From positions 1 to 7,115 of the forward strand of contig JAHJXD010000095.1 of assembly GCA_018827685.1 (NCBI GenBank): DNA of 7,115 nt. Reading direction: 5' to 3'. Within the stretch, counting starts at the first letter, position 1, and the number at the start of each line of letters is the position of its first letter. Source of the stretch: Patescibacteria group bacterium. Its GTDB lineage: Bacteria; Patescibacteriota; Patescibacteriia; Patescibacteriales; GWC2-42-12. The notes under the pieces were generated by a model, which was not told where the DNA came from, made no database searches, and saw only the letters and a program-made list of their open reading frames with translations. Of the stretch, positions 1 through 7,115 are shown one piece after another. The position numbers and the translations under genes were made by a program.

Positions 1-2246
<2,246 letters not shown>

Positions 2247-2250
<4 letters not shown>

Positions 2251-4199
2251 TCGTCTTCCTCTGTCAAACGGTTTATGAAAGCTCTGCCGTCTTGGGGCGT
2301 ATGGGGACAATCGACCAGAAATTGGCTAAGAGCCCTGTTAGCCATCCCGCTATTGCGGCCAGTGTGCCGTTGCGGACCCGTTCTCCTATCGCAGTAAGTT
2401 ACAAAGAGGTGATGCTTCGCACGGGTCAACGAAACGTACAAAAGGCGACGCTCGTCATCAATGGCGTCGCCCTGAGCTCGGCCTGGAATGTATTGATCCT
2501 CTGCCGCAGCAATAATAACGGCTTCGGCCGTCAACCCCTTGGCTCTGTGCATCGAGAGGATATTTACTCTGCCCTGTTCAATCTCCTGTTCAATATCATC
2601 GCTTGCCACCTCCGTAGCCCGAACTAACTCCTTCAGGGACGCGGCTTCTGTAGTTTCCGCAACACGCTCGAACTCTCGTAAGACAGAATCACGCGACTCT
2701 TTGTTTACAATCAGGGATTCCGCTGCCGTGCGGACCACATCCAGCAGTTCATCGTGAGTTTCGTGTTCCTCTTGCACATCCCCGGAGAACAACTCTTCGA
2801 GTCGGTCCAACACGCGGCTGATAGCTCCGGAAAGGCGGGACTGATGATTGCTGGGTAGGATGACGGCGTTGTCACTGACAGCGAGTACAGTCTCAGCAAA
2901 GCTCATCCCGCGGCTGCGGGCAAGGTCATAAACGGCACCGATCGCGCTGGAACCGACGCCGTTGCACCAGACCTGAAAAAGGGTGCGCCAGGCCAAGCTG
3001 TCCTCGCGGCTGACAGCCAATCGCATAAAGGCAAGAAGGGTCCTACCGACAACACAATCCAATGGGCTCGCCGTGTCTGTTGCTGCAGAAACTGGTATGC
3101 TGGCTGCTTCGAGTCTTTGTCGGATTGGACCAGAAAATACACCATTGTGATCAGACCGAAGAAGTATCAGGATGTTATCAGGCTGTAGTCCGTGGTCCTC
3201 CACGAGATGAGTGCAAAGCGATGCAATGCCTGAGGCTTCCGCATTCTGATCCTGGAATCGTAGCAGTGCAACTTCACCTTGTCCTCTACCGGGTTCGGAC
3301 CTGATTTCCTTTTCGATGCGGCGATGGTCCTGCTGGGCAACGAAAAGACCCAAGTCAAGAATGCCGCAGTCACACCGTTTGCATATCTCCAATGAAAGCT
3401 CTTCTGCACCGCTATAGTCGAGGGGGAACCTGCGTATGCCTTCCGGGTGTGCCTTGCGAAACCCATATATGCTTTGGTCGTCATCTCCCGCGATGAATAA
3501 TTCTACGTCGCGTAATGCGATTTCGCTTACCACAGCGAGGTCACAACGGTTCAGGTCCTGATATTCATCCACAAGGAGGTATTCAATCGGTCCTTCGAGC
3601 TCAAAATCTCCACGCTGTTCAAGAGCCTTCTTCAACTGATAGACGAGTTCGGAACGTAGCGTGTAACCGTAGATTCTTCGATGTTCTCTCCATAAGCCGA
3701 GGAAACGGGGATTGGGAAAGCGCCTCTCCCAATCTGCCTGCGTCGCCGTCAAGCTTTGCCAATCGGCAGAAAGCTTGTCCAGAAGATCACGCGCTTCGCT
3801 GATACGCTTCAGGTTGAGCAGGCCCTTTAGATCTTCCAGTATGATGTTGCGCTCTTCCCAGTCGTCCGCAATTCGTAGGGGATGTTGCAAGTCTGTAATA
3901 CGCGTTTCGTTCCTGATCAGTTGCCGGAGTGCAAAAGAATGAAGTGTGGAGATACGAGGGCATTGTCCTTCACCCAGCTCATTCTCGACGAGTTGCCGAA
4001 GCTCCCACGCAGCTACTCGCGTGAACGTAACAGCCAGAATGTTTCCAGGAGATACATTCTGTTCGGTCACAAGAAAACAGATATGCCGTGTTAGAGTGAG
4101 CGTTTTGCCTGTTCCCGGACCCGCCAACAATCTGGCATGTCTGCCAGCATGCGCTGCTGCTGTTCTTTGCTCAGGTAGTAGATTGTCATCCCATGCCAT
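2247..4199 (-). CDS. UvrD/PcrA-like superfamily 1 DNA helicase
   Basis: This is a complete 650-residue SF1A-type ATP-dependent DNA helicase, expected to move 3'-5' on single-stranded DNA. Motifs in order: Q motif LLPEQRTAAAH (7-17), Walker A GPGTGKT (27-33), motif Ia AVTFTRVAAWELR (56-68), Ic STLHSFA (84-90), motif II LLVDEYQDLN (208-217), motif III IAGDDDQSIYGFRKAHPEGI (236-255), motif V VNILSMHRAKGLTAEAVII (545-563) and motif VI DDERRLLYVSLTRAKHH (581-597). The arginine segment usually reading like NYR appears as LEICKRC (270-276). The protein is shorter than housekeeping UvrD/PcrA (about 720 residues) and has no nuclease or other extra domain. The start at 4199 overlaps the preceding TAA by one base, and the TGA overlaps the methylase ATG, so the gene is probably translationally coupled to both. 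Sampled lines give about 48-52% GC, lower than the outer genes. Its position inside a methylase/SNF2 operon suggests defence rather than general repair. Confidence 0.94.
2251..2262 (-). promoter_or_regulatory. Ribosome binding site for the DUF1156 methylase
   Basis: AGAGGAAG (minus strand, 2262-2255) lies 4 bases before the ATG at 2250, inside the last codons of the helicase gene. It supports this start, as does the conserved N-terminal block beginning within ten residues of it. Confidence 0.65.
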
Positions 4200-4237
4200 T
4201 ATGCGCTTTCTCCTTTAGGGCTGTACGTTCGTAAAAA
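4186..4237 (-). other. Out-of-frame remnant of the DUF1016 continuation (frameshift site)
   Basis: Removing one T from the run of five (minus strand, 4237-4233) changes the end of the DUF1016_N protein from QFLRTYSPKGESA to QFYERTALKEKAHNGMG, and the first eight of those residues match how the family continues. The shifted frame stops at the TGA 4188-4186, 14 bases inside the UvrD-like helicase gene. So even the corrected protein would be only about 211 residues, without the nuclease domain. The site therefore shows a frameshift followed by a true truncation at the junction with the helicase gene. Confidence 0.75.
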
Positions 4238-4822
4238 TTGGGGTTCGATCTGCCGGTCGAGTTGGCGAATCGACCAGCCGCCGCGCAGGGCTTCGGTTTC
4301 ATAGAACTGCCTGGCATGCTCATTCTTGACCGAAAGCAAGCGCACGTATGCGGACCAGGGAAGCGGAAACCGAGATGTAACGGTGGAAAGGAAAGATTCT
4401 GCAGACACTGTCTGCGGAATTTCCATGCCTTCTGATTCGCCAGACATTGTCTGGCAAATTGGCTCTTGTGAGGATTGCCACATTTCGCCAGACATTGTCT
4501 GGCGAATCTGCTTAACAGGATAGATAAGGTAAAGCAAGCGCATCTGCTGGATGTTCTGGCGTGAGAATCCACGCCCAAAACGTTTAGTCAGGTCTGCCGC
4601 CAGCCTTTCGATAAGAGCGGTTCCGTATTCGGCGCGTTTCTCACCCGACTGCTCGAACTCCACGATGCGCTTTCCTATCAGCCAATAAGCGGCCGTCATG
4701 ACGCAGCTCACCGACCGGGCAGTTGAACGTCTGGCCCCATCAATCAGCTTAGAGATATCCCCAAGAATGGAATCGTACTGAACTGACAAGCCATTTTCCT
4801 TTGGTTCGATCTTTTTCGTCAT
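4199..4822 (-). CDS. DUF1016 N-terminal-domain protein (YhcG family), lacking the nuclease domain
   Basis: The 207 residues match the DUF1016_N domain. Recognisable blocks are AAYWLIGKRIVEFEQ (44-58), the YGTALIERLAADLTKRFGRGFSRQNI block (66-91), FPLPWSAYVRLLSVKNEHARQFYETEAL (152-179) and GGWSIRQLDRQI (181-192). Full YhcG-type proteins run to about 340-375 residues and carry a C-terminal PD-(D/E)XK nuclease domain, which is absent here. The family normally continues QFYERTAL after RQLDRQI; this frame reads QFLRTYSPKGESA and stops, while the neighbouring frame reads NFYERTALKEKA, so a +1 frameshift lies in the T run at 4233-4237. Residues 107-142 hold three repeats of Q-T-M/V-S-G/A-E encoded by palindromic DNA. 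The start at 4822 is supported by AAGGAGG just upstream and an ATGA overlap with the SNF2 gene. The TAA shares its last base with the helicase ATG. The role is unknown; it may act as a DNA-binding or adaptor subunit, or be a decaying remnant. Confidence 0.85.
   Translation of the reverse strand: MTKKIEPKENGLSVQYDSILGDISKLIDGARRSTARSVSCVMTAAYWLIGKRIVEFEQSGEKRAEYGTALIERLAADLTKRFGRGFSRQNIQQMRLLYLIYPVKQIRQTMSGEMWQSSQEPICQTMSGESEGMEIPQTVSAESFLSTVTSRFPLPWSAYVRLLSVKNEHARQFYETEALRGGWSIRQLDRQIEPQFLRTYSPKGESA
4200..4216 (-). promoter_or_regulatory. Ribosome binding site for the UvrD-like helicase
   Basis: AAAGGAG (minus strand, 4216-4210) lies 10 bases before the ATG at 4199, a slightly long spacing, inside the end of the DUF1016_N gene. 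The TAATG arrangement also allows reinitiation by ribosomes finishing the upstream gene. Confidence 0.65.
4397..4507. repeat. Three in-frame copies of a 23-bp palindrome inside the DUF1016_N gene
   Basis: The copies are at 4484-4506, 4436-4458 and 4397-4419. The first is a perfect inverted repeat: arm TTCGCCAGACA, a central T, then the exact reverse complement of the arm. The second has one mismatch between its arms and the third has one, within a more diverged sequence. On the minus strand the first two share 23 of 24 bases starting at ATT (4507-4484 and 4459-4436). Copy spacings are 48 and 39 bases, both multiples of three, so every copy reads in one frame as Q-T-M/V-S-G/A-E (residues 108-113, 124-129, 137-142). 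They lie just before the conserved FPLPWSAYVRLL block. The transcript could form strong hairpins here. Either the native motif was amplified or a small palindromic element inserted. Confidence 0.9.
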
Positions 4823-7115
4823 AGCTCCTCCTTGCCGTAGGGTGGTTGATCCTCGCGCACTCGCATGGGCTGCCGGAGGGCGTCCACGGAAAGATAGTAG
4901 TGGGCGACCTTTTTCACCTCGTGCCAGGCCAATCTGGCCGGGTCCTTCAGGGGCTCCTGGAGCACAGGGTCCGCGGCGCAGTTCGTGACGACGTAGAGCC
5001 AGTAACAGTCGCGCCGGTCCTCCGCCACCCGGCGTTCGTTGGGGGTGAGTAGGATCGATCCCGCGGCGGCGGCGAGGCCCTTGACCTCGATCAGGCGCAG
5101 CTCGCCGGAGTTGAGATCGAGGCTCGTGACGTCATAGCCCAGGTTTTTCTCGTGGACGTCATAGACCTGGCGGCCCCGGGCCTGCTCGTATTCCATGACC
5201 ACCCGCATGGCCGTGGTCTCGGTCTCCGGATTCGGCTGCATCCGCCGGATATCCGCGGCCTCGCGCTCCGGATGGGGCAGGACGAGGACGGAGGCCATCC
5301 TTTCGACGGCCTGGAGCGTAAGCGCTCCTTGTTGTTCCAGCTCCTTCCGGCGGCGCTCGCGCCTCGCCAGAAGATCTGCATGGCGGTTTTCGGCCTGGGC
5401 CAGGCGGCCGTCGGCGCCGGCGACGCCCCTTTCCCGGTCCTCGTTCGCCTTCCCGATCTCCTCATCCGCCTTCAGGAGCAATTCTGTCAGCGACAGCTCC
5501 ACGTGCTCGGCGATGCGCCCCACCTCAGCGACGCGCTCCCGGCGGGTCTCCTCCAGGAAGGGCTGAAGGGCGTTTGCATGCAGCCAGGCCGACGCCTCGG
5601 GCGCCACGGCGACAGCGGGAAGCTCCCTTGGGGGTTGGGCCGGAGAGAAGTTGCCCAGGACATTTGGCTCGCGCAGGCGCTTCTCGCCGTTTTCGGTCAG
5701 TTCCACGGCAAAAAGCCGCTCGTGAAAGACCTGCCCCAGGCCGTCCACCACCCGGGCGCGGTAGAAATCGATCCGCGACGGTTCATCGTGCTGGAGTGAA
5801 TAGAAGCAGGCCCCCCTGGCAAAAGACTCGGTGGCCTGGCCCCAGGCGTGTCTGCGGATCGCCTCGAAGAGGGGGTGTCCCGGCGTGACCCATTCGAGGC
5901 GGTTCTTCTCCGCCGTATCGCGGTCCGTCGAACAGCGGGGATAGCGGTTCGCGAGCACAGGAAGCTTCCAGTCCGGGTCGCGCTCGTAGCGGCGGAGGGC
6001 CGGCGGCGTCCGGGCGGGCTCAAAGGCATAGGGCAGGGTCTCCACGACCTTGAGTCTCAGCGGAACGGATTCGGCGGCCTCGCGCATGAACCGGGCGATC
6101 GTCTCGGGCACGACGCGGCGCTCCTGCGCCCGGGCGCGGCGCTCGATGAGCATCTCCAGGTTGAGCTTCTTGGATGCCAGTCCTTCCAGGGCGTTCTGGC
6201 AGATGGCGCGGAATCGCCCCTCATCGACGTTTTCCAGCATGCGATCTTCAAGGTCCGCATCGCCGAGTTTTCCTGCATAGTAGTCCCGGAGGATGCGCTC
6301 GACATGGGCGGAAGGCAGCACCTCGCCGATCACGTTGAAGACCGCGTCGTCGTCGAGGGCGTTCCGGATCTCCTGCAACCTGTCGAACAGGCGCTGGAGG
6401 ACCCGGCCTTCGATCGTGTTCGTGGCCGCGAAATTGAAGATGAGGCAGTCCTTCCGCTGGCCGTAGCGGTGGATGCGCCCCATCCGCTGCTCCAGGCGGT
6501 TCGGATTCCAGGGGATGTCGTAATTGAACAGGATGTTGCAGACCTGCAGGTTGATGCCTTCCCCCGCCGCCTCGGTGGCCACGAGGACCTGGATATCGCC
6601 CTCCCGGAACTGCTGTTCGGAGTAGAGCCGCGTGCCGGGTTCGTTCCGCGACCCGGGCTTCATCCCCCCGTGGATGCAGCCGACCCGGAAGCCCCAGTCC
6701 TTGAGATTCTCCATAAGATAATCGAGGGTGTCCCTGAATTCGGTGAAGACGAGGAGCCGTTGGTCTGCGTGATCGAAGAATCCTTGTTTTTGCAGTAAAT
6801 CCTTGAGCTCCGATAGTTTGGCCTCGCCGCCGGACTCTTCGACGGCCCGGGCCTGCCCGGCGAACTCCCGCAGTTCCGCAATTTCCTCATGCACCTGCTC
6901 GGCATTGCCCGCCAGGGTGATCGTCTCGAGCATCTCCTCCAACTGCTCCCGCTCGGTCTCCTCCATTTCCTCGATCTCTTCGGGATCCGGGAGGGAGGGC
7001 GGGGCTTTGCGGGTGAGCTCCTGGGCGCGCTTGAGGCCCTCCTCAAGCCGGCGGGCGCGGTTCTCCAGGCTGTGCCGCAGGGCATAGGTGCTGGAGGCGA
7101 GTCTGCGCTGGTAGA
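4819..7115 (-). CDS. SNF2-family helicase with C-terminal DUF3883 domain (5'-truncated by window edge)
   Basis: This is an SF2 ATPase, presumed to translocate on duplex DNA. The frame is open to the right edge: 49 codons before the methionine at 6966 continue it (they begin YQRRLASSTYALRHSLE, typical of the region between the two RecA lobes), so that methionine is internal and the ATPase lobe with Walker A and DEXH lies outside the window. Numbering from 6966, an acidic helical linker (1-60) is followed by the second helicase lobe (about 69-205) with LLVFTEFRDT, motif V VATEAAGEGINLQ (129-141) and motif VI RLEQRMGRIHRYGQ (157-170). A charged coiled-coil stretch spans about 490-545. The end (about 590-700) matches DUF3883, with G610-Y-D612 and IEVKG (E627, K629) resembling a PD-(D/E)XK core; nuclease activity is unproven. 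DUF1156 methylase and DUF1016 genes downstream suggest phage defence. Its TGA overlaps the next ATG. GC is high (about 65% on one sampled line). Confidence 0.93.
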   Translation of the reverse strand, partial: YQRRLASSTYALRHSLENRARRLEEGLKRAQELTRKAPPSLPDPEEIEEMEETEREQLEEMLETITLAGNAEQVHEEIAELREFAGQARAVEESGGEAKLSELKDLLQKQGFFDHADQRLLVFTEFRDTLDYLMENLKDWGFRVGCIHGGMKPGSRNEPGTRLYSEQQFREGDIQVLVATEAAGEGINLQVCNILFNYDIPWNPNRLEQRMGRIHRYGQRKDCLIFNFAATNTIEGRVLQRLFDRLQEIRNALDDDAVFNVIGEVLPSAHVERILRDYYAGKLGDADLEDRMLENVDEGRFRAICQNALEGLASKKLNLEMLIERRARAQERRVVPETIARFMREAAESVPLRLKVVETLPYAFEPARTPPALRRYERDPDWKLPVLANRYPRCSTDRDTAEKNRLEWVTPGHPLFEAIRRHAWGQATESFARGACFYSLQHDEPSRIDFYRARVVDGLGQVFHERLFAVELTENGEKRLREPNVLGNFSPAQPPRELPAVAVAPEASAWLHANALQPFLEETRRERVAEVGRIAEHVELSLTELLLKADEEIGKANEDRERGVAGADGRLAQAENRHADLLARRERRRKELEQQGALTLQAVERMASVLVLPHPEREAADIRRMQPNPETETTAMRVVMEYEQARGRQVYDVHEKNLGYDVTSLDLNSGELRLIEVKGLAAAAGSILLTPNERRVAEDRRDCYWLYVVTNCAADPVLQEPLKDPARLAWHEVKKVAHYYLSVDALRQPMRVREDQPPYGKEEL
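4823..4833 (-). promoter_or_regulatory. Strong ribosome binding site for the DUF1016_N gene
   Basis: On the minus strand AAGGAGG (4833-4827) lies 4 bases before the ATG at 4822, inside the last codons of the SNF2 gene. It fixes the start of the DUF1016_N gene at the ATGA overlap and suggests both coupling and independent initiation. Confidence 0.8.

Noticed and set aside
4230..4240. T5 run read as a programmed -1 frameshift site
   Set aside because: The family frame is reached by a +1 shift. The site does not fit the X-XXY-YYZ heptamer, and the alternative product is still truncated.
4484..4506. Palindrome read as a terminator or a repressor operator
   Set aside because: It sits in the middle of a coding frame, has no T run after it on either strand, and its copies keep the reading frame.
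4397..4506. Repeat cluster read as a CRISPR array
   Set aside because: There are only three 23-bp units with 16- and 25-base gaps, all coding in one frame. No cas gene is present.
5152..5799. 215-codon plus-strand open frame
   Set aside because: It is antisense to the coiled-coil and DUF3883 parts of the SNF2 gene, with no motif and no ribosome site of note.
5848..6798. 316-codon plus-strand open frame
   Set aside because: It lies antisense to the helicase lobe of the SNF2 gene, whose motifs V and VI are unambiguous. Long antisense frames are common in high-GC DNA, and this one shows no recognisable motif.

Overview
The window is 7115 bases of densely coding bacterial DNA with every gene on the minus strand, so transcription runs from the right edge to the left edge. 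I see four consecutive genes and no intergenic space. Each junction is a stop/start overlap (ATGA at 4819-4822, TAATG at 4197-4201, ATGA at 2247-2250), so this looks like part of one translationally coupled operon. Both ends are cut: the first gene loses its N-terminal part at the right edge and the last loses its C-terminal part at the left edge. No promoter, terminator, RNA gene, insertion sequence or CRISPR array is visible. The host cannot be named. The outer genes have high GC (65-68% on sampled 60-base lines), which fits many proteobacteria and other high-GC phyla.

Layout in transcription order. (1) 7115-4819: the C-terminal two thirds or so of an SNF2-family (SF2) helicase/translocase carrying a C-terminal DUF3883 domain with a PD-(D/E)XK-like pattern. 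(2) 4822-4199: a 207-residue protein with only the DUF1016 N-terminal domain (YhcG family). The usual C-terminal nuclease domain is absent, a +1 frameshift lies near its end, and three in-frame copies of a 23-bp palindrome lie inside the gene. (3) 4199-2247: a complete 650-residue UvrD/PcrA-like SF1 helicase with all main motifs recognisable. (4) 2250-1: the first 750 residues of a DUF1156-type amino-methyltransferase with DPFAGGG and DPPY motifs and cysteine pairs like a zinc ribbon. Gene 4 has no stop codon inside the window.

An SNF2/DUF3883 helicase together with a DUF1156 methylase is a combination associated with anti-phage defence loci related in logic to DISARM and restriction-modification: modification of self DNA plus translocation on, and possibly cleavage of, foreign DNA. 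The unusual part is the middle pair. A truncated DUF1016 protein and an SF1 helicase, in DNA of visibly lower GC (about 48-55% on sampled lines), sit between the two defence genes but join them with perfect overlaps. My reading is that a two-gene module was acquired by, or co-evolved within, a methylase/SNF2 defence operon. The immune function is inferred from gene families and neighbours; nothing in the sequence proves it.
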